A stretch of DNA of 64,000 nt from Crystallibacter permensis (lineage in GTDB: Bacteria > Actinomycetota > Actinomycetes > Actinomycetales > Micrococcaceae), in NCBI RefSeq assembly GCF_025960875.1, contig NZ_JAODLR010000006.1, positions 186,001 through 250,000 on the forward strand. The letters run 5' to 3'. The translations under genes and the position numbers were made by a program. Of this stretch, positions 17,932-25,774 are shown in pieces; positions within the stretch are counted from its first letter, which is position 1; each line of letters starts with the position of its first letter. The notes below the pieces were generated by a model. That model was given only the letters and a program-made list of their open reading frames with translations, did no database searches and had not been told where the DNA came from.

Positions 17932-19338
17932 ATGACCTCCAACCCATCCAACAACGGCGACGATCCGAAGGATCCGCTGTCCGAAATGTTTGCCAAACTT
18001 TTCGGCGCTGAGGGAGCCGGCATGGATCCCGCAGAAATAGCCAAGGCGGCAGGCCTGCCGTCCGATCCCAACGTCCTGGCGCAGATGATGCAGCAGGTCC
18101 AGGCCATGATGAGCGCCGAAAATGAAGGCCCGGTCAACTGGAAGCTGGCCCGCGAGAGCGCCCGTAAGGTTGCTGCCTCGGACAGCGACCCCTCGGTTAC
18201 TCCCGCCCAGTCCCGCGAGGTGGACGAAGCGTTGCGCCTGGCCGAGATGTGGCTGGATCCGGTCACCGATTTCGCCGGCACGGGACTCATGGGCACGGCA
18301 TGGTCACGGGCCGAATGGGTCGAGGCGACGTTGCCGACCTGGAAGCGGTTGACCGAACCGGTGGCCAACAGCATTGCTTTCGCCCTCACGAGCGCGCTCT
18401 CCGAACAGGTGCCGGAGGACATGAAGGCGATGATGGGCGGGGCCCATTCGATGCTGCAGAACATGGGCGGCGCCCTGTTCGGCATGCAGCTGGGACAGGC
18501 CGTCGGAGCTTTGTCCAAGGAAGTTGTCGGCTCCACGGATATCGGCATCCCCCTGGCAGAAGGCAAAATGGCGCTGTTGCCCGCCAACGTCAGGGCTTTC
18601 GGCGAGGGCCTGGATATTCCCGAGTCGGAGATCCGGCTCTTCCTCGCGGTCCGGGAGGCGGCCCACGCCCGCTTGTTCATCCATGTTCCCTGGCTGGCTG
18701 GACACCTTCTGGGTGCTATCGAAGGCTATGCCCGAGGCATCCATATCGATATGTCCCGTATTGAAGAAGTAGCACGGGAAATCGATCCCACCAATCCCGA
18801 ATCCATGCAGAACGCTCTCTCCCAGGGCGTGTTCATGCCGCAAAGGACACCGGAGCAAGACGCCGCCTTGGTGAAGCTGGAGACGACTTTGGCGCTGGTC
18901 GAAGGCTGGGTCGATGAACTGACAGCCGCGGCTACGGTGAATCTGCCCTCCGCAGGTGCATTACGGGAAACCGTGCGCCGGCGCCGTGCAACGGGCGGAC
19001 CGGCCGAGCATGCCTTTTCCGCCTTGGTCGGATTGGAACTGCGTCCCCGCCGCCTACGGGACGCGGCTGCTCTCTGGGCTGCTCTGGCCGAGGAACGCGG
19101 CATCGAAGGCCGGGATTCCATCTGGCACCACCCGGACTTGCTGCCGACGTCTGACGATCTGGACGACCCGGCAGGTTTCAGTTCCCGGCGCCAGCTGCTG
19201 GAAGCCTCGGATACCGAGGTCGACGAGGCCCTGCAAAAGCTGCTGGCGGGCGGGTTTGATGAGCCTTCCGACGATGCTGATACGGATACCGGCGAGGATG
19301 AGAACGGCGACTCCACGGATGGGCGTCAGGACTCCTAG
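17932..19338 (+). CDS. DUF2342 zinc-dependent metalloprotease family protein
   Basis: The 468-residue protein matches the actinobacterial DUF2342 family, often labelled zinc-dependent metalloprotease. The conserved block VREAAHARLFIHVPWLAGHL at about residues 240-260 carries the E-x2-H type segment proposed as the metal site; there is no HExxH. The N-terminus is Met/Gly-rich and the last 40 residues are acidic and disordered. The start follows AAGGACCGGTGG. The stop overlaps the end of the convergent YgjP-like gene by 4 bp. Activity has not been deduced from sequence. Confidence 0.85.
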   Translation: MTSNPSNNGDDPKDPLSEMFAKLFGAEGAGMDPAEIAKAAGLPSDPNVLAQMMQQVQAMMSAENEGPVNWKLARESARKVAASDSDPSVTPAQSREVDEALRLAEMWLDPVTDFAGTGLMGTAWSRAEWVEATLPTWKRLTEPVANSIAFALTSALSEQVPEDMKAMMGGAHSMLQNMGGALFGMQLGQAVGALSKEVVGSTDIGIPLAEGKMALLPANVRAFGEGLDIPESEIRLFLAVREAAHARLFIHVPWLAGHLLGAIEGYARGIHIDMSRIEEVAREIDPTNPESMQNALSQGVFMPQRTPEQDAALVKLETTLALVEGWVDELTAAATVNLPSAGALRETVRRRRATGGPAEHAFSALVGLELRPRRLRDAAALWAALAEERGIEGRDSIWHHPDLLPTSDDLDDPAGFSSRRQLLEASDTEVDEALQKLLAGGFDEPSDDADTDTGEDENGDSTDGRQDS

Positions 19339-19961
19339 TCCTCCACATCGTCGCCTAGTGGATCCCCGCCGCTATCGCTGAGGCCCCGGCCCATCGCAAA
19401 TGCTGCCCCGTCCAGAAATGCCTTGGCCCGGGCAAGGTCAGGATATGGCTCCAGCATGTTCCAGAAATCCGGCCCGTGTCCGGGAACCACCAGGTGGGCG
19501 AGTTCGTGCAGGATCACGTAATCGATGACCCATTGCGGCATGCCCTCAATCTTGTCGGAAATCCTGATAGTGCCGCGGGCCGGAGTGCAGGATCCCCAGC
19601 GCCCGTTCTGGTTGGACACCCAGCGGATGCTCTCCGGGCAGGGATTCCCGGAAATGTATCTGCCGGACAGCATGGTGGCGCGGTGCATAAGTGCTTCGTC
19701 GCTGCGGGCCTTCCGCTTTCCGACGTCGGCGTCCGATTTCGCCTCGAGCCGGGCGACCATCCTGGCCACCCACTCACGTTCCTGGGCCGCTGTGAAATGA
19801 CCGGGAATGGAGATGATCATTTCGCCGTCGCGCCAGCCCGCAGATACCGTACGCCGTCGCCGGTTGGAGCGCTTGACCACTACCGGTTTACCGTCCTTAG
19901 TGGTCAGCGCGGCCGGGCCGTCTCCTGCCCGTAAAGCTGTACTCTTCTGTCCGTCCCGCAT
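19335..19961 (-). CDS. YgjP-like M48-fold metal-dependent hydrolase (DUF45)
   Basis: The 208-residue protein has the WGSCTPARGTIRIS core, the zinc motif HELAH with the following HGPDFWNML, and an acidic C-terminus, all typical of the YgjP/DUF45 metallopeptidase-like family. The ATG at 19961 is supported by TAACGT 7 nt upstream, a leaderless arrangement. Upstream in-frame codons would run into the divergent gene's regulatory region. The substrates of the family are unknown. It ends tail-to-tail with DUF2342. Confidence 0.88.
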   Translation of the reverse strand: MRDGQKSTALRAGDGPAALTTKDGKPVVVKRSNRRRRTVSAGWRDGEMIISIPGHFTAAQEREWVARMVARLEAKSDADVGKRKARSDEALMHRATMLSGRYISGNPCPESIRWVSNQNGRWGSCTPARGTIRISDKIEGMPQWVIDYVILHELAHLVVPGHGPDFWNMLEPYPDLARAKAFLDGAAFAMGRGLSDSGGDPLGDDVED

Positions 19962-19968
19962 GGCAACG

Positions 19969-19974
19969 ACGTTA
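19969..19974 (-). promoter_or_regulatory. -10 box of leaderless promoter for YgjP-like gene
   Basis: TAACGT on the minus strand lies 7 nt before the ATG, and no ribosome site is present. Confidence 0.5.
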
Positions 19975-20094
19975 CCGTGAATGGGCCTTCCCAAGAATCG
20001 CGCACTCGCCGCACCTCCGATTATGTGGATAACTCCTCCCCCGCCACTGCCGGCATGCCAGCATGGAATCCCGGAACTTCGAAAGGAGAAAGCT

Positions 20095-21189
20095 GTGGCG
20101 GAGATGAAGATCAATCCCGGTTTGCGCCTGATCGAGCGCCCGGGCACGGTGCAGATAGGCCTGGGCCCCACCGGTCTGGTTCTGGAGGGCACCGGCCAGG
20201 GGGATCTGGAATTTTTGTACCGCCTGCGGACCGGTCTCGACAACACGGAATTGGAGCGCACTGCGGTGGACTGTGCCATCACCCCGGAAAGGGCGCAAGC
20301 GTTGGTGGCGGCGCTGGAAAGTGTGCTGGTAGATCCGCCGGCCAAGTCAGAGCAACTCAGCGGATTGCGTCTGGACCGTCTGGCGCCTGATCGGGCGCAC
20401 TGGTCAGCGGTGTACTCCGTCGACTCGTCATCGCTGCTGGCGGACAGGGCAAGGGCAGCCGTGCATTTGATCGGGCTGGGCAGAACGGGCGGGGCTGTCG
20501 CCTGTGCGCTGGCCGCTGCGGGCGTCGGCACACTACTGCTGGAAGACCGGGCCAGTGTGGGGCCCGCCGACGTAGGATCGGGAGCGTTCAGGCTGGCCGA
20601 CGTCGGGCTGAACCGGGCGCAAGCTGTCCGGAAGATGATCCGCAACATTGACCCGACGGTTTCTACGCACATCCTGTCCAACAGTATGGACCCGGAAGCG
20701 GCCGCGGGTCGCCCGCGCTTCCTGAACCTCGTTATCTACACTGACCGTGATGTGCCCAACGCACGCATCAGCCGCGGCCTCTCGGAGGGGGACAATCCCC
20801 ACCTGTCGTTGCTGCTTCGTGAGCGGGACGCGTTGATTGGCCCGCTGGTGGTACCCGGGCAATCCGCGTGTCTGGACTGCTTGGACCGGCATCACGCCCA
20901 AACGGATCCCGACTGGTATGAGCTGTGTTCACAGTTACACGGCGCCAGCGCGGAGACCGGCGCCGTTGATGAAGTAGCCCAGTCTGTTGCCGCGGCGGGA
21001 CTGGCAAGCCTGCAATCGCTGCTCTTTCTGGATGGCAGGAACCGCCCGGCAGCCTGGTCAGCGGTCCTGCAGTTGCGTTCAGCCGATGGCGCCGTAGGCC
21101 GGCACGAGTATCGGCCCCACCCCGAGTGTGCCTGCCAGCTGCAGCCGGCCCTGCAGGACAGCGGGCCAAGGGGCTTTGGAGCTAATTAG
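20095..21189 (+). CDS. orphan E1-like (ThiF/cyclodehydratase C-type) protein
   Basis: The 364-residue protein has an N-terminal alpha/beta region (1-115), then a Rossmann-type E1 domain with GLGRTG at 127-132, followed by the acidic strand end LLLEDRASV. It has a zinc-site pattern CLDC (259-262) and CAC (345-347), as in E1-like proteins of the TOMM cyclodehydratase type. The adenylation-loop arginine/asparagine signature of MoeB/ThiF is not obvious, so ATP chemistry is uncertain. The GTG is set by a strong GAAAGGAGAAAG. No YcaO, precursor peptide or ubiquitin-like gene is nearby. Its 3' end overlaps the convergent uvrD2 gene by 8 bp. Function unknown. Confidence 0.78.
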   Translation: MAEMKINPGLRLIERPGTVQIGLGPTGLVLEGTGQGDLEFLYRLRTGLDNTELERTAVDCAITPERAQALVAALESVLVDPPAKSEQLSGLRLDRLAPDRAHWSAVYSVDSSSLLADRARAAVHLIGLGRTGGAVACALAAAGVGTLLLEDRASVGPADVGSGAFRLADVGLNRAQAVRKMIRNIDPTVSTHILSNSMDPEAAAGRPRFLNLVIYTDRDVPNARISRGLSEGDNPHLSLLLRERDALIGPLVVPGQSACLDCLDRHHAQTDPDWYELCSQLHGASAETGAVDEVAQSVAAAGLASLQSLLFLDGRNRPAAWSAVLQLRSADGAVGRHEYRPHPECACQLQPALQDSGPRGFGAN

Positions 21190-23314
21190 CGGAAAGTATG
21201 CGCAACACGTCTTCGCCGTAGCGTTCCAATTTGGCGGGGCCGACACCGGCGAGACGCGAGAGTTCCTGGATGGACTGGGGTCGTGCTTCGGCAATAGCCA
21301 CCAGCGTCGCATCGGTGAACACGACGAACGCCGGCACCGAAGACTCCAGGGCGATTTCCTTGCGCCACTGCCGCAAAGCCTCGAAGGTCGATTCCTCATA
21401 CGTAGGCGGGCAGTTTTGGCAGCGGCCGACTTTGCGTTCGGCGCCTGAATTGAGCAGAGTTCCGCACACCCGGCACACCGCGGGTGCCGCCTGCTTGCGG
21501 CGGGAAGGCTTGGCGCCCGTCCGGCTTTGCACTGAGGACGATGATTGCGGCCGCAGCCCGTCCAGGAACCGTGAAGGCTTCCGGTTGGCCCGGCCCCCGG
21601 GTGTACGCGCCAGGGACCAGGACAGGGCAAGATGCTCGCGTGCCCGGGTGATCCCGACGTAAAGCAACCTGCGTTCTTCGTCCACGGCGTCATCCGTGTC
21701 CGCGAACGAGATCGGCATCAGGCCTTCGCTGAGTCCGACCAGGAACACGGCATCCCATTCCAGGCCCTTGGCCGAATGCAGCGAGGCCAGGGTGACGCCT
21801 TGGACAGTCGGCGCATGCTGGGCTGCAGCACGCTCTTCCAACTCGGTGACCAGATCCTGCATCGTGAACACACCACCGGACGCACTCCCGCGCGCCTTGT
21901 CCAATTCATCAGCCAGTGCCACGAGCGCCGCCAGGGATTCCCAGCGTTCGCGTACGGCACCACCGGATTGAGGAGCCTGGGCGGTGTATCCAAGGTTGGC
22001 AAGGATGTCCCTGACCAGCTGCGGCACAGGATCCGTCCCTGCGGCCCGGGCGCCGGCGCGCAGCTGCAGCATGGCATCCCGGACTTCCTTCCTGCGGAAG
22101 AACCGCTCGCCGCCGCGCAACTGGTAACCGATATCCGCCGAGGCCAGAGCCTGCTCGTAGGCTTCCGACTGGCCGTTGGTCCGGTACAGCACGGCGATCT
22201 GACTTGCGGCTACGCCTTCATTCAGAAGCGTCCGGATCCTGACGGCTACCTGTGCGGCCTCGGCCTCGTCGTCGGCGCATTCCGTGAACGAAGGCTCCGG
22301 GCCGGTAGGGCGCTGGGCGATGAGTTCCAGCGGGGCGGGCCAGGGGTCGTTGCCGCCGCGCCGTGGCTGCTTGGTACGTGCCGCCAGCAGCGAGTTGGCC
22401 AGGTTCACTACCTGCGGGGTCGACCGGTAGTCCCGTACCAGCTTGACCACCTCGGCCTCGGGGAACCGCTTGGTGAACTCCAGCAGATGCCGCGAATTAG
22501 CACCGGTGAAGGAATAAATGGTCTGGCTGGCATCGCCTACCACGCACAACTCGTCCCTTGGTCCCAGCCACAAGTCCAGCAGCCGTTGCTGCAGCGGGGA
22601 CACGTCCTGGTACTCATCAACGACGAAGTGCCGGTACTGGTCCCGCACGGTGGCGGCGACCTTGGCATCTTCCTGCAGGATGCCAACCGTGATCAGCAGG
22701 ACATCTTCAAAATCGATGATGTTGCGGTCCGTCTTGACGTCTTCATAGGCCTGGAAGAGCCGGGAAATGGTCGTCAGATCAAACCCTGCCGGCTCGACCC
22801 GGCCTGCCGCAGCCTTGAGGTAGGTGTCTGGGGTCAGCATGGACACCTTGGCCCACTCGATCTCCGCGGCCAGATCCCTGATCGCGGCCCGGTCCGTGGT
22901 CAACCGCAGCCGCCGCGCGGATTCGGCGATGACCTGGGCTTTGTGGTCCAGCAATCCCGGCAACGGGCCGCCCACAGCGTGGGGCCAGAAGTACTGCAGC
23001 TGACGCAATGCGGCAGCATGGAAGGTGCGTGCCTGCACCCCGCCCACGCCCAGGTCACGCAGCCGCGTGCGCATTTCGGCCGCCGCGCGGGCGGTGAAAG
23101 TCACCGCCAGCACCTGCTGCGGCTTGTAAACTCCCGAATGAACCCCGTAGGCAATGCGGTGGGTGATGGCCCGGGTCTTGCCGGTGCCTGCACCTGCAAG
23201 CACGGACATAGGCCCGGTCAGCGTCGACGCAACGTGGCGCTGCTCCTCGTCGAGTCCGCCGAGAATTCTGGCTTCGAGATTGTCAGTGACATCCACAGGT
23301 GGTTCCAGGCTCAC
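21182..23314 (-). CDS. ATP-dependent DNA helicase UvrD2
   Basis: This superfamily 1A helicase of 710 residues has AGAGTGKT (Walker A), VVDEYQDVSPLQ (motif II), GDASQTIYSFTGA (III), VRDYRST (IV), SLHSAKGLEWDAVFLVG (V) and YVGITRAREHL (VI). The C-terminus has a CxxC-x14-CxxC zinc element and an HRDC domain ending LAGVGPAKLERYGEDVL. This order identifies UvrD2 rather than UvrD1/PcrA. The GTG start overlaps the nudC stop by 4 bp, so the two are coupled. It unwinds DNA in repair. Confidence 0.94.
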   Translation of the reverse strand: MSLEPPVDVTDNLEARILGGLDEEQRHVASTLTGPMSVLAGAGTGKTRAITHRIAYGVHSGVYKPQQVLAVTFTARAAAEMRTRLRDLGVGGVQARTFHAAALRQLQYFWPHAVGGPLPGLLDHKAQVIAESARRLRLTTDRAAIRDLAAEIEWAKVSMLTPDTYLKAAAGRVEPAGFDLTTISRLFQAYEDVKTDRNIIDFEDVLLITVGILQEDAKVAATVRDQYRHFVVDEYQDVSPLQQRLLDLWLGPRDELCVVGDASQTIYSFTGANSRHLLEFTKRFPEAEVVKLVRDYRSTPQVVNLANSLLAARTKQPRRGGNDPWPAPLELIAQRPTGPEPSFTECADDEAEAAQVAVRIRTLLNEGVAASQIAVLYRTNGQSEAYEQALASADIGYQLRGGERFFRRKEVRDAMLQLRAGARAAGTDPVPQLVRDILANLGYTAQAPQSGGAVRERWESLAALVALADELDKARGSASGGVFTMQDLVTELEERAAAQHAPTVQGVTLASLHSAKGLEWDAVFLVGLSEGLMPISFADTDDAVDEERRLLYVGITRAREHLALSWSLARTPGGRANRKPSRFLDGLRPQSSSSVQSRTGAKPSRRKQAAPAVCRVCGTLLNSGAERKVGRCQNCPPTYEESTFEALRQWRKEIALESSVPAFVVFTDATLVAIAEARPQSIQELSRLAGVGPAKLERYGEDVLRILSAN

Positions 23315-24264
23315 TTCCCGCCCAGCGGTTCCGGCAGCGCGCTGCCGTACCAGTGTTCGATTAAGGCCCGGGCGATCGAGATGCCGCCCGCGACCTGGAT
23401 CTCGCCGGATTCAATCCCCTGGGCGAGTTCGGCCCGCGTGAACCAGCGGACGTCCCTGATTTCCACACCGTCCGGGACCGTTTCGGTTCCCGTTGCGACT
23501 GCGGTGAAGCCCAGCATCAGAGAAGAAGGGAAGGGCCACGGCTGCGATCCCAGGTACTGCGGCGAGTGCACCACAATCCCGGATTCTTCCTCGATCTCCC
23601 GGATCACGGCCGCCTCGAGGGACTCCCCGGGTTCCACGAAACCGGCCAGCGTCGAGTATCGCCCCACGGGCCAACTGGCCGAGTTGCCCAGTAACAGCCG
23701 GTCGTCTGCATCCACGACCGAAACAATGATGGCCGGATCGGTGCGGGGATAGTGCTCGCTGCCGTCGGCCGGGCAGCGCCGGACCCAGCCACCGCTTTCC
23801 AACGTGGTCCGTGTCCCACAGCGCGGGCAGTGGGTATGGACAGCGTGCCAATTTGAGATCGCGGCTGCTTCCGCGAACAGGCCCGCGTCCTGAGGCGACA
23901 GCGAAGTTGCGACGTCGCGCAATCCCAGCCACTCGCCGTCGTTCTTTGCTTCAGCAGTTATCCCCGTCAGGTCTTCCAGCACAATATCCGTTCCCTCGGG
24001 AACATCAGCCCCTGCCACTGCCCGGCCTAGATAGACGGGGTTTTCCGGCATGCGGCGCCCGAGTGAAGGCTGCAGCACGATCTTGTTGCCCCGCACGAGC
24101 GTTTTACCCGCATCCATGAGCATGACCCAGGTGGATTCCAAGCCCCAGATATCGTCGAACAGAACCGGCTGGCTGCGGCGCTCACAACCCCGGTCCATGG
24201 CGCTGCGGGCAAGGGTCAGGCCGCCCAACGGAGGACAGCCTGTGGCGTGGGTTGTGGTGCTCAT
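23311..24264 (-). CDS. nudC: NAD(+) diphosphatase NudC
   Basis: NudC hydrolyses NAD(H) to NMN(H) and AMP and can remove NAD caps from RNA. The 317-residue protein has the Nudix box GFVEPGESLEAAVIREIEEESGI and the NudC-specific SQPWPFPSS motif. The zinc ribbon is partial: CPRCG and one later Cys in RRCPADGSEHYPR, while the fourth Cys position is not Cys. The ATG is preceded by TACGGT at 6 nt without a ribosome site, consistent with a leaderless mRNA. It is the first gene of a nudC-uvrD2 pair. Confidence 0.94.
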   Translation of the reverse strand: MSTTTHATGCPPLGGLTLARSAMDRGCERRSQPVLFDDIWGLESTWVMLMDAGKTLVRGNKIVLQPSLGRRMPENPVYLGRAVAGADVPEGTDIVLEDLTGITAEAKNDGEWLGLRDVATSLSPQDAGLFAEAAAISNWHAVHTHCPRCGTRTTLESGGWVRRCPADGSEHYPRTDPAIIVSVVDADDRLLLGNSASWPVGRYSTLAGFVEPGESLEAAVIREIEEESGIVVHSPQYLGSQPWPFPSSLMLGFTAVATGTETVPDGVEIRDVRWFTRAELAQGIESGEIQVAGGISIARALIEHWYGSALPEPLGGK

Positions 24265-24270
24265 ACCTCT

Positions 24271-24276
24271 ACCGTA
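24271..24276 (-). promoter_or_regulatory. -10 box of leaderless promoter for nudC
   Basis: TACGGT on the minus strand lies 6 nt before the nudC ATG. Confidence 0.45.
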
Positions 24277-24402
24277 CTAAGCGCGGCGGACCAATTGATA
24301 TTTGGGCCCGCAATCTGGGGAGAACAGGGGGCTCGCGCTTGCTCTGCGTCACGTTCTAGCGACTCGCCGCGGCATCCGCCATGGCTGGGGCAACATTCCA
24401 AT

Positions 24403-24408
24403 TACGGT
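24403..24408 (+). promoter_or_regulatory. -10 box of leaderless promoter for APH-fold gene
   Basis: TACGGT lies 7 nt before the GTG at 24416. It decides the start between this GTG and the ATG at 24431. Confidence 0.45.
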
Positions 24409-24415
24409 GGACTAC

Positions 24416-25774
24416 GTGAGAAAGACTCCTATGGAACTGGCTGCCATGGCCAGCGCGGCCGTACCCGGACTGGCGCCTGCCGGCGTTTCCGGGGCTCCCG
24501 ACGACGCGGCGGACTTCACTTCCGCGGTGGTGGTCGACGACGCCGGCAAGCAGTGGCGCGTCCGCTCCCCCCGCCATCCGGAAGCCAGCATGAGGCTCGA
24601 AACGGAGTTGCTGGTCCTGCGGTCCTTCTCCCCCGGCATCCGGGCCGAACTGCCGTTCCAGGTGCCGTCCGTGGCTGGCACCGTCCAGCAAGGGGAGCTG
24701 CGCACGTTTGTCTACAACCACGTCCCCGGGGCTACTTTGGAACTCGAGATGCTCGTCGCGGAGGGCGGCAGAGTGCCCACCGAAATCGGCCGGGCCATGG
24801 CCGGAATCCATGACCTGCCGCAGGCCATGGTGGATCGCGCGGATTTACCGAGCTACACCGCTGATGAGTTCCGTCAGCGCCGGCTCAACGAACTCGACCA
24901 GGCCGCTACGACCGGCAAGATCCCGCCGGCTTTGCTGCGCCGTTGGGAGCATGCGCTGGAGGATGTCACGCTCTGGAAGTTCAACCCGTCCGTGGTCCAC
25001 GGCGACCTGCACGAGGATAACCTCGTCATCTGGGATGGTGCGGTCAGCGCCGTCACCGGATGGACGGATCTGCGGATCGGCGATCCGGCGGATGATTTTG
25101 CCTGGCTTATCGCCGTCCACGAACAGTCTTTTGCCGACGTCGTGCTGGAATCCTACAACAAGTACCGCAAGGAGCCGGTGGATCCCCACCTGATGCGCCG
25201 TGCCGCGCTGGCCGCGGAATTCGCCTTGGCACAGTGGCTGGTACGTGGTGTCGCTGCCGAGGATGCCGCAATGATTGCCGAAGCCGAGGAGATGCTGCAG
25301 GAACTTGAGTCCGATATCCACGAATACGGCGGCCAGGAGCTCAGCAGCGAAAAGCTTCCCGTGCCCGCTGCACCGGCTGGTCCGCCCGCTGCGCCGTCCG
25401 AACCTGAGCGAGCCGGCACGCAGTCCGCAGAGCAGCCCGTCGCCGCACCCCGGATCAGCGGGCGTGTGACGGCGGAGCCGATTGTTCCTGCGGTACCCTC
25501 GAAAACGCCAACCGCTGATGCTGGGCGTATGGATGATGCCGACACTGGGCTTGACGATAAGGAATCCGGCACGGACAAGGAAGCCGGCGGTTCCGGCCCG
25601 AACCAGCCAAAGGAAGACGAGCCGAAGCTAGGCCGGCCAGCTTCGGCGGAGGCGAAACCGAAGACTCCCGCAGAGAAGACCGACGGCGGCGCCTCCGGCA
25701 CGGAGACCGCTGCCGCTGATGATTCATTGACAACCACAGCGATCCCCATCATCGAGCCCCGTTCAGGTTCCTAG
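24416..25774 (+). CDS. APH/macrolide-phosphotransferase-fold protein, probable pseudokinase
   Basis: The first 310 residues have the aminoglycoside/macrolide phosphotransferase fold, with the Brenner-type catalytic motif HGDLHEDN at 195-202 and the helix GDPADDFAWL at 222-231. The metal-binding aspartate that should follow (V-I-D-W in relatives) reads V-T-G-W, with Gly at 215, so transfer of phosphate is doubtful. Residues about 330-452 are a disordered Ala/Pro/Glu/Lys-rich tail not found in resistance kinases. The GTG at 24416 is chosen from the promoter box and homologue-like N-terminus VRKTPMELAA. The 3' end overlaps adnB by 12 bp on the other strand. Confidence 0.8.
   Translation: MRKTPMELAAMASAAVPGLAPAGVSGAPDDAADFTSAVVVDDAGKQWRVRSPRHPEASMRLETELLVLRSFSPGIRAELPFQVPSVAGTVQQGELRTFVYNHVPGATLELEMLVAEGGRVPTEIGRAMAGIHDLPQAMVDRADLPSYTADEFRQRRLNELDQAATTGKIPPALLRRWEHALEDVTLWKFNPSVVHGDLHEDNLVIWDGAVSAVTGWTDLRIGDPADDFAWLIAVHEQSFADVVLESYNKYRKEPVDPHLMRRAALAAEFALAQWLVRGVAAEDAAMIAEAEEMLQELESDIHEYGGQELSSEKLPVPAAPAGPPAAPSEPERAGTQSAEQPVAAPRISGRVTAEPIVPAVPSKTPTADAGRMDDADTGLDDKESGTDKEAGGSGPNQPKEDEPKLGRPASAEAKPKTPAEKTDGGASGTETAAADDSLTTTAIPIIEPRSGS

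Noticed and set aside
20095-21189. RiPP (TOMM) biosynthetic gene cluster
   Set aside because: Only the E1-like protein is present. No YcaO, dehydrogenase, precursor or transporter gene is found nearby.
21632-23752. Long open frame on the plus strand opposite uvrD2/nudC (706 codons)
   Set aside because: UvrD2 and NudC motifs on the other strand are complete. The plus frame shows no domain or ribosome site.
24416-25774. Macrolide or aminoglycoside resistance kinase
   Set aside because: The metal-binding Asp is missing and a long tail is present. The setting is core chromosome without mobile-element signs, so resistance is not supported.
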